A DNA stretch of 64,000 nt, taken from positions 36,318-100,317 of the forward strand of contig CAVGWF010000038.1 of the NCBI GenBank assembly GCA_963632825.1, given 5' to 3'. Shown here in pieces: positions 1 through 7,122 of this stretch; the stretch's first letter is position 1, and each line of letters opens with the position of its first letter. The stretch comes from F23-B02 sp963632825. GTDB lineage: Bacteria; Bacillota; Clostridia; Oscillospirales; Oscillospiraceae. A program made the translations under genes and the position numbers. The notes under the pieces were generated by a model. That model worked only from the letters and a program-made list of their open reading frames with translations. It was not told the origin of the DNA and ran no database searches.

Positions 1-572
1 AGCAGAATCAGCAGCCCGAAGCCGAGCGAAATGCCGGATATGTGCTCCTGCGAGGCCGTGCAGCACAGCTCAAGCAGCAGGAGCGCCTGAAAAACCGTCA
101 GGAAAAGCAGTGTTGCCGCAGGGTGAACGCGCCGCCATGTCTGCGTCCTGCGGGCTTCTATGGCGTCGCGCTGCTTCTCGCTTATATCACGAAAGCGTAC
201 GCTGTTGCCGGCGAGGTTTAATATATCTCCGTCGTGCACCGTTATGCCGGTACCGTGCACCTTTTCGCCGTTTACCCAAACGCCGCCCTTTGAGAAAATG
301 TCGAATATCCGCCAGACGCCCTTGGGGCTTCGAATAAGTACCGCGTGTACGCGGCTGACCGTCTGATACGGCAGACATATATCTGCCGAGCGGGAGCGGC
401 CTATAAGATTTTCCCAGTGACTTATCAGCGAAACACCGTCGTCCCTGTGGATATATCCCCAGATCTCCGTCTGCGACTTGCTGCCGAGCATACTTTTCAT
501 GCATCTTACGAGCACGATTATCGCAAACAACGGCAGTACATAGGAAGCCGCCGTCACTATAGTGTCAGCCAA
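1..572 (-). CDS. FHA-domain membrane protein, N-terminal part (cut by window edge)
   Basis: The minus-strand frame stays open for about 190 codons from a TTG at 572 to the window edge. The TTG follows the Shine-Dalgarno AGAGGTGA; an in-frame GTG at 581 overlaps that site and is less likely. Visible parts are an N-terminal membrane segment (about residues 10-25), a forkhead-associated phosphothreonine-binding domain (about 45-145) with the IGRS and SRVHA signatures, then the start of a further hydrophobic region near 160-190. In Clostridia an FHA domain ahead of many membrane segments is often fused to an FtsW/RodA/SpoVE-type glycosyltransferase. That identity is inference, because the rest lies outside the window. 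The gene diverges from the NusG_II gene and their promoters share a -35 element. Confidence 0.75.
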   Translation of the reverse strand, partial: MADTIVTAASYVLPLFAIIVLVRCMKSMLGSKSQTEIWGYIHRDDGVSLISHWENLIGRSRSADICLPYQTVSRVHAVLIRSPKGVWRIFDIFSKGGVWVNGEKVHGTGITVHDGDILNLAGNSVRFRDISEKQRDAIEARRTQTWRRVHPAATLLFLTVFQALLLLELCCTASQEHISGISLGFGLLIL

Positions 573-609
573 GCGCGTCACCTCTTTTCAATGGTGAAAT
601 TATTTAATC

Positions 610-638
610 AGTATATCATAAATGCAGTGCATTGACAA
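610..638 (-). promoter_or_regulatory. Promoter of the FHA gene
   Basis: On the minus strand TTGTCA (633-638) is followed after 17 bases by TATACT (610-615). The -35 hexamer overlaps by five bases the -35 of the plus-strand promoter for the NusG_II gene. Confidence 0.7.
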
Positions 639-660
639 GCGAGCCCATTTTATTTACAAT
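632..660 (+). promoter_or_regulatory. Promoter of the NusG_II gene
   Basis: TTGACA (632-637), a 17-base spacer and TACAAT (655-660) give a near-consensus SigA promoter. The ATG at 667 begins seven bases past the -10, so the predicted transcript starts at or next to the start codon. Confidence 0.8.
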
Positions 661-666
661 GGCTTC

Positions 667-1032
667 ATGGAAAACGGAAGAATTAAAAAGTGGATAGTGA
701 TTTTTGCTGCCGTGCTCATAATATGTGCCGCCGCGTTTGCGGTGCTGCGCATGACGGGGGAGCGGGGGAAGATTGCCGTTATCCGTGTCGACGGCGAGGT
801 TTATAAAAAAATAGACCTTAACACCGTGACTGCGGCATATGACATGGAAATCGAAACGGAGTTTGGTTATAATAAGATCAATATCGCACCCGACGGGATA
901 AGCGTCGTAGAATCCGACTGCCGCGACCATATATGCATTGCCCAGGGTAAGGTGAGTACGGCGGGAGTACCGATAGTGTGCCTTCCGCACAGGCTTACGA
1001 TAGAGATAGAGGGAGGCGGCGTTGATGCCTAA
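667..1032 (+). CDS. NusG domain II-containing membrane-anchored protein
   Basis: This 121-residue protein has a short basic N-terminus, one membrane segment (about residues 8-26) and an extracytoplasmic NusG_II domain. The family signature is visible near the C-terminus: CRDHIC, then a Gly-containing stretch, then IVCLPHRL. The family is common in Firmicutes and usually sits beside a Gx transporter, as here; its function is not settled. I chose the ATG at 667, not the in-frame ATG at 622, because 622 lies upstream of the promoter. No Shine-Dalgarno sequence precedes 667, which agrees with a leaderless transcript. The gene overlaps the next by eight bases. Confidence 0.85.
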   Translation: MENGRIKKWIVIFAAVLIICAAAFAVLRMTGERGKIAVIRVDGEVYKKIDLNTVTAAYDMEIETEFGYNKINIAPDGISVVESDCRDHICIAQGKVSTAGVPIVCLPHRLTIEIEGGGVDA

Positions 1033-1525
1033 GACAAAAAAGCTGGCCCTCATGGCTATGCTCACCGCCGCATCACTTATCGTTTTTGTCATTGAGGCGC
1101 AGATACCGGCTCCGGTGCCGGTGCCCGGCGTGAAGCTTGGACTTGCAAATGTCATAACGCTTATCGCAATGCTTCTGCTCGGAAGACGCGAGGCGGGGCT
1201 TATCCTTGCCGTGCGCATAGTGATGGGCAGCGTGTTTACAGGAGGCGTTTCGGCATTTTTGTTCAGCATTTCCGGCGGAGTGCTTGCATATGCAGTGATG
1301 TGCCTGACCGTAACGCGGTTCCCGCGGAAAATGCTGTGGGTAGTCAGCGCATTGGCTGCCGTTGCGCATAATCTGGGGCAGCTTGCGGCTGCAATTGTGA
1401 TAACTAAGACGGCGGCGCTCATGGTGTATGCTCCGGTGCTGCTGGCCTCGGGTATAATTACCGGCGTATTTACGGGGCTTGCCGCCATGTATCTCGTCCT
1501 CCGGCTGGACAAAACGAAGCAATAG
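1025..1525 (+). CDS. Gx transporter family / heptaprenyl diphosphate synthase component I-like membrane protein
   Basis: A 166-residue integral membrane protein of about five hydrophobic segments. It carries the family pattern of a PVPVPGVKLGLANV stretch near residues 33-46, with Gly-rich helices after it. Databases name the family Gx transporter or heptaprenyl diphosphate synthase component I. It resembles small substrate-binding ECF-type membrane proteins, but no substrate is evident. The ATG at 1025 follows GAGGGAGGCGG; a TTG immediately before it is also possible. Coupled to the NusG_II gene by overlap, the usual pairing in Clostridia, which suggests one functional unit. Confidence 0.85.
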   Translation: MPKTKKLALMAMLTAASLIVFVIEAQIPAPVPVPGVKLGLANVITLIAMLLLGRREAGLILAVRIVMGSVFTGGVSAFLFSISGGVLAYAVMCLTVTRFPRKMLWVVSALAAVAHNLGQLAAAIVITKTAALMVYAPVLLASGIITGVFTGLAAMYLVLRLDKTKQ

Positions 1526-1534
1526 TATTATAAT
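1506..1534 (+). promoter_or_regulatory. Promoter of the Mrp gene
   Basis: TGGACA (1506-1511), a 17-base spacer and TATAAT (1529-1534). It overlaps the 3' end of the Gx-transporter gene and allows Mrp to be transcribed separately. Confidence 0.65.
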
Positions 1535-1580
1535 GTTTGTTATATAAATATTTAAATATTGATATTAGGAGTTAATTGCA

Positions 1581-2405
1581 ATGAGCGAATGTACACACGA
1601 TTGTTCCACCTGCCAGGAAAACTGCAGTGACCGGCAGGAGCAGGATATGAGCGCAAAGCTCAATCCCGCAGCAAGCGTAAAAAAGGTCATTGCCGTTGTC
1701 AGCGGCAAGGGCGGCGTAGGCAAAAGCCTTGTAACGAGTCTTTTAGCCAGCGAAATGCAGCGCCGCGGTCATCAGGCGGCGGTGCTTGATGCGGACATAA
1801 CCGGTCCGTCCATTCCAAAGGCGTTTGGCATCCATGAGCACGCCCGCGGCACCGAGGATATGCTTATCCCCAGCTATTCCGACAGGGGAACGCAGATCAT
1901 GTCCGTAAACCTCATCCTTGATAACGAGACCGACCCCGTCGTCTGGCGCGGACCCGTTATCGCGGGTGTAGTCACCCAATTCTGGAGCGATGTGCTTTGG
2001 GATAATGTCGACTATATGTTCGTCGATATGCCTCCCGGCACCGGCGATGTGCCGCTCACGGTGTTCCAGTCCCTTCCGGTAGACGGCATTGTTATCGTCA
2101 CCTCGCCGCAGGAGCTGGTTTCCATGATAGTTGCAAAAGCGGTCAACATGGCAAAGCTCATGAATATTCCCGTGCTCGGTCTTGTTGAGAACATGAGCTA
2201 CTTCAAGTGCCCCGACTGCGGCAGGGAGTATGAGATATTCGGCAAGAGCAGGGTAGAGGCTGCCGCAAAGGAATTCGGCATTGAGCACACCGCACGTCTG
2301 CCCATTGATCCCGTCATTGCAGCAATGGTCGATGCCGGCGAGGTCGAAAGCGTAAACGCCGACGCGCTCAGCGGGCTGGCGGACTTTATAGAAAAAGGAG
2401 AATAA
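1581..2405 (+). CDS. Mrp/NBP35 family P-loop ATPase (iron-sulfur carrier)
   Basis: A 274-residue cytoplasmic P-loop NTPase of the Mrp/ApbC/NBP35 family, which binds and transfers Fe-S clusters. The deviant Walker A GKGGVGKS is at residues 42-49 and the family motif DMPPGTGD lies near 150. A CPDC pair near 210-213 would hold a bridging cluster between two subunits. The N-terminus has four cysteines (4, 8, 11, 15) in a ferredoxin-like arrangement, as in NBP35-type members. A GGAG site lies upstream of the ATG. It is followed after three bases by a NifX-like protein with a cysteine-rich tail, so the two probably act together in cluster or metal handling. Confidence 0.92.
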   Translation: MSECTHDCSTCQENCSDRQEQDMSAKLNPAASVKKVIAVVSGKGGVGKSLVTSLLASEMQRRGHQAAVLDADITGPSIPKAFGIHEHARGTEDMLIPSYSDRGTQIMSVNLILDNETDPVVWRGPVIAGVVTQFWSDVLWDNVDYMFVDMPPGTGDVPLTVFQSLPVDGIVIVTSPQELVSMIVAKAVNMAKLMNIPVLGLVENMSYFKCPDCGREYEIFGKSRVEAAAKEFGIEHTARLPIDPVIAAMVDAGEVESVNADALSGLADFIEKGE

Positions 2406-2408
2406 CAC

Positions 2409-2831
2409 ATGGTAATCGCAGTATCTTACAAGGATAACGAGATATTCGAACACTTCGGTCATGCCGAGATGTTCGCGGTCTATAAGACCAATGAGGACAA
2501 CACCGAGATCCTTTCCAAGGAGCTTGTCGAGGTCAAGGAGACCGGTCATCAGGCGGTCGCCGACCTCATGGACAGCCTCGGTGTCGATGCCGTCATTGTC
2601 GGCAATATCGGCGTGCATGCAAGAGCCGCTCTTGCGGCATACGGTATCGTGGCATTTGCCGGCTTCTGCGGAAATGCAGACGATGCGGCAGAGCTCATGA
2701 TGCACGGTCAGCTTCCGTACCTGTCCGATGAGGGCGGCTGCGGCGGCGGTGGCTGCTCCGGCTGCTCCGGCTGCGGCGATCACAGCCATGAGGACGGCGA
2801 GGACTGCGGCTGTGGGTGCGGCTGCCACTGA
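2409..2831 (+). CDS. NifX/NifB-type metal-cluster-binding domain protein with Cys/Gly/His-rich tail
   Basis: A 140-residue protein. Residues 1-105 form a dinitrogenase iron-molybdenum cofactor biosynthesis (NifX/NafY-like) domain, recognisable from the DNEIFEHFGHA start and the HQAVADLMDSLGVDAVIVGNIG stretch broken into its helix and strand parts. From about 108 the protein becomes a Gly/Cys/His tail with eight cysteines and three histidines, ending in alternating Cys-Gly. Such tails bind metals. No nitrogenase genes are nearby, so a nitrogenase role is unlikely; small NifX-like proteins beside Mrp ATPases are frequent in anaerobes. AAAAAGGAG precedes the start, and a bidirectional terminator follows. 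Confidence 0.88.
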   Translation: MVIAVSYKDNEIFEHFGHAEMFAVYKTNEDNTEILSKELVEVKETGHQAVADLMDSLGVDAVIVGNIGVHARAALAAYGIVAFAGFCGNADDAAELMMHGQLPYLSDEGGCGGGGCSGCSGCGDHSHEDGEDCGCGCGCH

Positions 2832-2852
2832 GCAAAAAGTAATCGGTATATG

Positions 2853-2884
2853 AAAAAAACCAGCTGTATAGCTGGTTTTTTTCA
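2853..2884. terminator. Bidirectional intrinsic terminator
   Basis: The stem ACCAGCT/AGCTGGT has an A-run on its left and a T-run on its right, so it can end transcription from both convergent genes. Confidence 0.85.
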
Positions 2885-2892
2885 TGCTTAAA

Positions 2893-3660
2893 TCATTTTA
2901 CTATCGCGTTCTGCGCGACCCACTCTCCCCATTTCTTGTATGAGGCTCCGTCGACATGTATGCCGTCGGAGGTGAGGTCTGAGGACAGCGTGCCGTTCGC
3001 GTCGTCGAAAATATCATTGCATTCAAGGTAGAATACCGTTTCGCCGTCGGCAAGGGTTTTTGTATAATCGTTGAGATTGTTGAGATTGGTGTTGTTCACA
3101 GCCGTGCCGCGTGCATCCTGCGTTGCGGAAACGTGGAGGTTTGACATGATATAGATTATGGCATCCGGCTGAGCCTCGCGCAGACGGGACACGAGATTGG
3201 AGTAGGTCTGCTTGAGCGCCTCTACCGATCCGCCTATATCGTTTATGCCGAGCATGACATATATCTTGCCGAAGGTCCGGCTCTGCAAAAGAGCGGGCAG
3301 CGTAGTGCTGCCGACACCGGAAACATCGGCGGTTGTGGTAAACGCACCCGTAAGGCTAAGACCGACGGTCGTAAAGAAGGTGGCATCCTCAAGCGTGCCC
3401 ATCATCTCTATACCGACCATGCGTGAGTCACCGATGAACAGGGCGTCCTTGAAATAACCGTCGGGGGCAGCGGTGAACTGGAGCGGTGTGGGAGTGGGCT
3501 CCGGAGTAGGCTCAAGGCTTGCCGAGGGTTGGCTGCTCTGCTCCGCTTCGCTTGGGCCGTCCGGCTCAAGCTTGTTTTGCAGGCTTACGCAGATAAGCGC
3601 TATGAGCACGATTATAAGAACAAATGCAATTACTGCGATGATCTTCTGAGTTTTGTTCAT
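2893..3660 (-). CDS. Membrane-anchored SGNH/GDSL-type hydrolase
   Basis: A 255-residue protein with an N-terminal membrane anchor (about 6-26), a Ser/Pro/Thr-Glu linker (about 35-65) and an SGNH hydrolase domain outside the cell. Block I is GDSR with the nucleophile Ser79. Block III is GIND at 138-141, and block V is DGIHVD with Asp232 and His235. These supply the catalytic triad and oxyanion hole of the lipase/acylhydrolase fold. Family members remove acetyl groups from cell-wall glycans or hydrolyse lipids; the substrate is not visible here. It lies 69 bases downstream of the EEP-family gene on the same strand and may be cotranscribed. Confidence 0.88.
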   Translation of the reverse strand: MNKTQKIIAVIAFVLIIVLIALICVSLQNKLEPDGPSEAEQSSQPSASLEPTPEPTPTPLQFTAAPDGYFKDALFIGDSRMVGIEMMGTLEDATFFTTVGLSLTGAFTTTADVSGVGSTTLPALLQSRTFGKIYVMLGINDIGGSVEALKQTYSNLVSRLREAQPDAIIYIMSNLHVSATQDARGTAVNNTNLNNLNDYTKTLADGETVFYLECNDIFDDANGTLSSDLTSDGIHVDGASYKKWGEWVAQNAIVK

Positions 3661-3729
3661 TGTGGCATCTCCGTTTCAAAATGTAAAAAGCATTGGACGA
3701 CACTGAATTATATGTGCCGTCCGCAGCGA

Positions 3730-4803
3730 TCATTCGTCGAGCAGCTTCACCTGAAGCTTTACGGGATTGTGGTCTGAATACACAAAGCCCTCGTCAAGGG
3801 TCTTCACCGAAACGAGCTCGACATTGGGCGACAGGATAAAGCCGTCTATCGAGTAATACTGGGTGTTCTCCGTGTCGGAGGGATCGTAGGGCTGATTGAG
3901 AAGACGGCAGCTCGGAGTTTCAAGGTCGTATGCAAGAGTCCAGCCCTCGGGCATTATGTCATCGGAGAGCACGCCCGGCTCCCACAGATCCTTGTGAGTG
4001 TTGGGATATTTGTCGAGCCCGCCGGGGAAGATCTGATTGAAGTCGCCGCCGGCAATAACATAGTTGCCCTTTTCATACTCCGACTGGATGAACTCGCGCA
4101 GCTGCTTGGTCTGGGCAATCTTACCCTCACCGTCGTCGTAGGCCTCAAGATGGAGGTTAACGATTACAAGCTTGCTTGAGCTGCCGGATATAGGCAGATA
4201 GCTCACCAGCAGGCAGCGCTTGAGGTTTGCCATACTGACCGGCCAGTCAAACGGGCAGGGCAGGGATATGCGCTCGGCAGAGTCCATATCGAATATCGTG
4301 GTCGTGAGCAGACCGCTGTTGACCCTGCCTATCGGCGGCAGGGGATACGGTACAAATTTGCAGGAGTAGTTGAACGCGTAGGCACTGTTGTGAATGCCCA
4401 AAACATCGCTCTCATCCTTGCCGTAGGTTCGGGAGGAGTCCTTATCGACCTCCTGAAGCATGAATATCGAAGCAGGGTACTCGTCGGAGTACAGAGTCTT
4501 GTATATGCCCAGAAGCGAGGCGGAAACCGTATCCTGATCGGCGGAGGCAACATTCGTGCCGCCGTCCATGAAGAAATCGGAGTCCTTGCCGAGCCCGGCA
4601 TAGCCGATGTTCCAGCTCATCACCGTGATCTCCTGACCGAGGAAGGGTGAAATGTTGCTGACCTGAGAGTTGTTTTCTATCTTGACATCCGTCACATCTC
4701 CGGGCTTGAATTCCGTAACGGACAGCCAGAGAATGAATGCCGCTGCTACGAGCAGTACAACGCCTAAAATTATAAGAAGCGTTTTCAGAAGCTTTTTTGC
4801 CAT
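3730..4803 (-). CDS. Endonuclease/exonuclease/phosphatase (EEP) family protein, membrane-anchored
   Basis: A 357-residue protein with one N-terminal membrane segment (about 6-27) and an EEP-fold domain. Family motifs are the QEVD metal-binding Glu (about residue 118), GGDFNQ (about 255) and the terminal SDHNPV near 345. EEP proteins cleave phosphodiesters or remove phosphates with Mg2+. With a predicted extracytoplasmic catalytic domain, a lipid or nucleic-acid substrate outside the membrane is plausible but not shown. The start is supported by GGTGAGGTGAGG upstream. It appears to be the first gene of a two-gene unit with the SGNH hydrolase. Confidence 0.88.
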   Translation of the reverse strand: MAKKLLKTLLIILGVVLLVAAAFILWLSVTEFKPGDVTDVKIENNSQVSNISPFLGQEITVMSWNIGYAGLGKDSDFFMDGGTNVASADQDTVSASLLGIYKTLYSDEYPASIFMLQEVDKDSSRTYGKDESDVLGIHNSAYAFNYSCKFVPYPLPPIGRVNSGLLTTTIFDMDSAERISLPCPFDWPVSMANLKRCLLVSYLPISGSSSKLVIVNLHLEAYDDGEGKIAQTKQLREFIQSEYEKGNYVIAGGDFNQIFPGGLDKYPNTHKDLWEPGVLSDDIMPEGWTLAYDLETPSCRLLNQPYDPSDTENTQYYSIDGFILSPNVELVSVKTLDEGFVYSDHNPVKLQVKLLDE

Positions 4804-4825
4804 ATGCGCCTCACCTCACCGTAAC

Positions 4826-4854
4826 ATACTAACACAGCGCTCTGCCTTATTCAA
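4826..4854 (-). promoter_or_regulatory. Promoter of the EEP-family gene
   Basis: Minus-strand TTGAAT (4849-4854), a 17-base spacer and TAGTAT (4826-4831), followed by a short leader. Confidence 0.6.
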
Positions 4855-4904
4855 GAAAATTCGCCTAAGTGTGCGCTAAACGAACAAATTTGAGAGATTG
4901 TGTC

Positions 4905-4933
4905 TTGCTATGAGGCGGCGTTTAGCGTATAAT
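4905..4933 (+). promoter_or_regulatory. Promoter of glyA
   Basis: TTGCTA (4905-4910), a 17-base spacer and a perfect TATAAT (4928-4933). The leader to the ATG is about 25 bases. Confidence 0.75.
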
Positions 4934-4964
4934 TCAGAAGAAATTGTCTGACGGAGGCGAAGCG

Positions 4965-6212
4965 ATGAATTACGAAACGATAAAATGCAGCGATCCGGAG
5001 CTTTACGGAGCGATGAAGCAGGAGCTTCAGCGCCAGCGCGACCATATTGAGCTTATAGCGTCGGAAAACTTCACGAGCCGCGCTGTTATGGAAGCAATGG
5101 GCAGCCATCTTACAAATAAATACGCAGAAGGCTATCCCGGTGCGAGATACTATGGAGGATGCGAGTATGTTGACATTGTCGAGCAGCTTGCCATAGACAG
5201 GGCAAAGGAGCTTTTCGGAGCCGAGCACGCGAATGTGCAGCCCCACTCCGGCTCACAGGCGAATGTGGCGGTGTACCTTGCGCTTTTGAAGCCGGGCGAT
5301 ACCATTCTCGGCATGGATCTGAGCCACGGCGGTCATCTGACCCACGGCTCGAAGGCGTCAATATCCGGCAAGTATTTTAACGCCTGCTTCTATGGTGTCG
5401 ATCCTCAGACCGAGACCATAGATTACGAAAAGGCGATGCAGACGGCCGGCGAGTGCAAGCCCAAGCTCATAATTGCCGGAGCGAGTGCATATTCGCGTAT
5501 CATAGATTTCAAGAAAATGCGTGAGATAGCCGATGAGGTCGGCGCATATCTCATGGTCGATATGGCACATATCGGCGGACTTGTCGCCGCCGGAGTGCAT
5601 CCGAGCCCCGTGCCGTATGCCGATGTAGTCACCAGTACGACTCACAAGACACTCAGAGGTCCGCGCGGAGCGATAATACTCTGCAAGGATGAGCTCAGGA
5701 AAAAGATAAACAGCGCCGTTTTCCCCGGAACTCAGGGCGGACCGCTCATGCATATCATAGCAGGCAAGGCAGTGTGCTTTAAAGAGGCGATGAGCCCCGA
5801 GTTTAAGCAGTATCAGCGCCAGACCGTAAATAATGCCGCCGTGCTTGCGCAGACGCTTGCCGAGGGCGGCATCCGCCTTGTGTCCGGCGGAACGGATAAT
5901 CACCTCATGCTGGCCGACACAATGAGTCTCGGACGCACCGGAAACGAGGTTCAGGAGCTTCTTGACGCAGCACACATAACCGCAAATAAAAATTCTATCC
6001 CGTTTGACAAGCAGCCGGTGAAACTCACGAGCGGTATGCGATTCGGCACTCCCGCCGTGACCACCCGCGGCATGGGAGAGACCGAAATGCGCGAGATCGG
6101 CAGAATGATCGTGCGCATCATAAACGAGGGCGAATCAGCCGTAGGCGATGTAAAGCAGCAGGTGCTCGATATATGCGCGCGCTTTCCGCTTTATCCCGAT
6201 ATGGAAATGTGA
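4965..6212 (+). CDS. glyA: Serine hydroxymethyltransferase
   Basis: A 415-residue PLP enzyme that interconverts serine and glycine while charging tetrahydrofolate with a one-carbon unit. The signature TSTTHKTLRGPRG contains the Schiff-base Lys228. The N-terminal ASENFTS motif (about 32-38) and the HSGSQAN motif near 94-100 are also present. The length is normal for bacteria. I placed the start at the ATG at 4965, which follows GGAGGCG at proper spacing, and not at the in-frame TTG at 4944. It has its own promoter and is followed by rarD after six bases. Confidence 0.97.
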   Translation: MNYETIKCSDPELYGAMKQELQRQRDHIELIASENFTSRAVMEAMGSHLTNKYAEGYPGARYYGGCEYVDIVEQLAIDRAKELFGAEHANVQPHSGSQANVAVYLALLKPGDTILGMDLSHGGHLTHGSKASISGKYFNACFYGVDPQTETIDYEKAMQTAGECKPKLIIAGASAYSRIIDFKKMREIADEVGAYLMVDMAHIGGLVAAGVHPSPVPYADVVTSTTHKTLRGPRGAIILCKDELRKKINSAVFPGTQGGPLMHIIAGKAVCFKEAMSPEFKQYQRQTVNNAAVLAQTLAEGGIRLVSGGTDNHLMLADTMSLGRTGNEVQELLDAAHITANKNSIPFDKQPVKLTSGMRFGTPAVTTRGMGETEMREIGRMIVRIINEGESAVGDVKQQVLDICARFPLYPDMEM

Positions 6213-6218
6213 GCTGAA

Positions 6219-7100
6219 ATGAACAAGCCGTCTCTGAATGTCCTCGGATGCTATATCCTCTGGGGACTGCTTCCGGTGTTCTGGAAGCTCCTCGCCGGCG
6301 TAAACTCCGCATATGTTCTTGCACAGAGAATAGTTTTTTCTTTTCTGTTCTGCTTCGCCGCCGTGCTTATCAAAAAACATGGCGAGGAGCTGAAAAGGAT
6401 AGTCCATGATAAGAGCGAGTGCCGCAGATTCATCCTGTGCGGTCTGCTCATTTCATCCAACTGGGGAGTCTATATCTTTGCCGTCGCAACGAACAGAATA
6501 CTTGAGTCGAGCCTTGCCTATTACATAAATCCGCTGTTTTCGGTGCTTATCGGCGCAATATTCTTCAAGGAAAAGCTGAGCACACTGAAATGGCTGAGCG
6601 CAGCGCTTGCTCTGATCGGCGTGAGCATCTCGATAGTAAGCTACGGCACCGTTCCGTACATTGCAATCGTCATAGCCGTGACCTTTGCACTGTACAGTGC
6701 GATAAAAAAGGGAGTGAGCGCCGACAGTGAAACATCCATGTGCATAGAAACAGCAGCAGTCCTGCCCATAGCGGTCGCATTCATAATATATGCGCAGCTT
6801 TCCGGCTTTACGACATTTGCGTCGCTCAGCGTGTCCGAAATGCTGCTGCTGGCGGCAACGGGGCCAGTTACCTCAATACCGCTCATGCTGTTTGCAAAGG
6901 GCATAAAGAGCACATCCATCATTACCTCCGGCATACTTATGTATGTTAACCCCACGCTCCAGCTCCTCGTCGGCGTTCTCATATACCATGAGGCATTCAC
7001 AAGGACAAATGCAATAACCTTTGTCTTCGTATGGGCGGCGGTAATATTGTTTGTATATGACAGCCTAAGAAAGCATAAGGAAAAAACGGCAGGTCGATGA
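6219..7100 (+). CDS. rarD: EamA-family transporter RarD
   Basis: A 293-residue membrane protein with about ten helices in two EamA/DMT repeats. The RarD-type start is visible: a GCYILWGLLPVFWK motif at residues 10-23 and an AQRIVFSFLF stretch near 35-44. RarD proteins were first linked to chloramphenicol resistance and are thought to export small metabolites; the natural substrate is unknown. It is probably cotranscribed with glyA. The stop codon lies inside the loop and stem of the cysS terminator. Confidence 0.88.
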   Translation: MNKPSLNVLGCYILWGLLPVFWKLLAGVNSAYVLAQRIVFSFLFCFAAVLIKKHGEELKRIVHDKSECRRFILCGLLISSNWGVYIFAVATNRILESSLAYYINPLFSVLIGAIFFKEKLSTLKWLSAALALIGVSISIVSYGTVPYIAIVIAVTFALYSAIKKGVSADSETSMCIETAAVLPIAVAFIIYAQLSGFTTFASLSVSEMLLLAATGPVTSIPLMLFAKGIKSTSIITSGILMYVNPTLQLLVGVLIYHEAFTRTNAITFVFVWAAVILFVYDSLRKHKEKTAGR

Positions 7101-7109
7101 CCTGCCGTT
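7079..7109 (-). terminator. Intrinsic terminator of cysS
   Basis: An 11-base stem (AACGGCAGGTC and its complement) with a three-base loop, followed on the minus strand by six T residues. It overlaps the last codons and stop of rarD. The plus-strand side has only a broken T-run after it. Confidence 0.8.
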
Positions 7110-7122
7110 CTTGGCTTTTATA

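Noticed and set aside
1743..2885. A 380-codon open frame on the minus strand opposite the Mrp and NifX-like genes
   Set aside because: Two well-supported genes lie on the other strand, and the frame starts inside a terminator.
4944..4965. Upstream TTG start for glyA
   Set aside because: It precedes the ribosome site GGAGG, which is well placed for the ATG at 4965.
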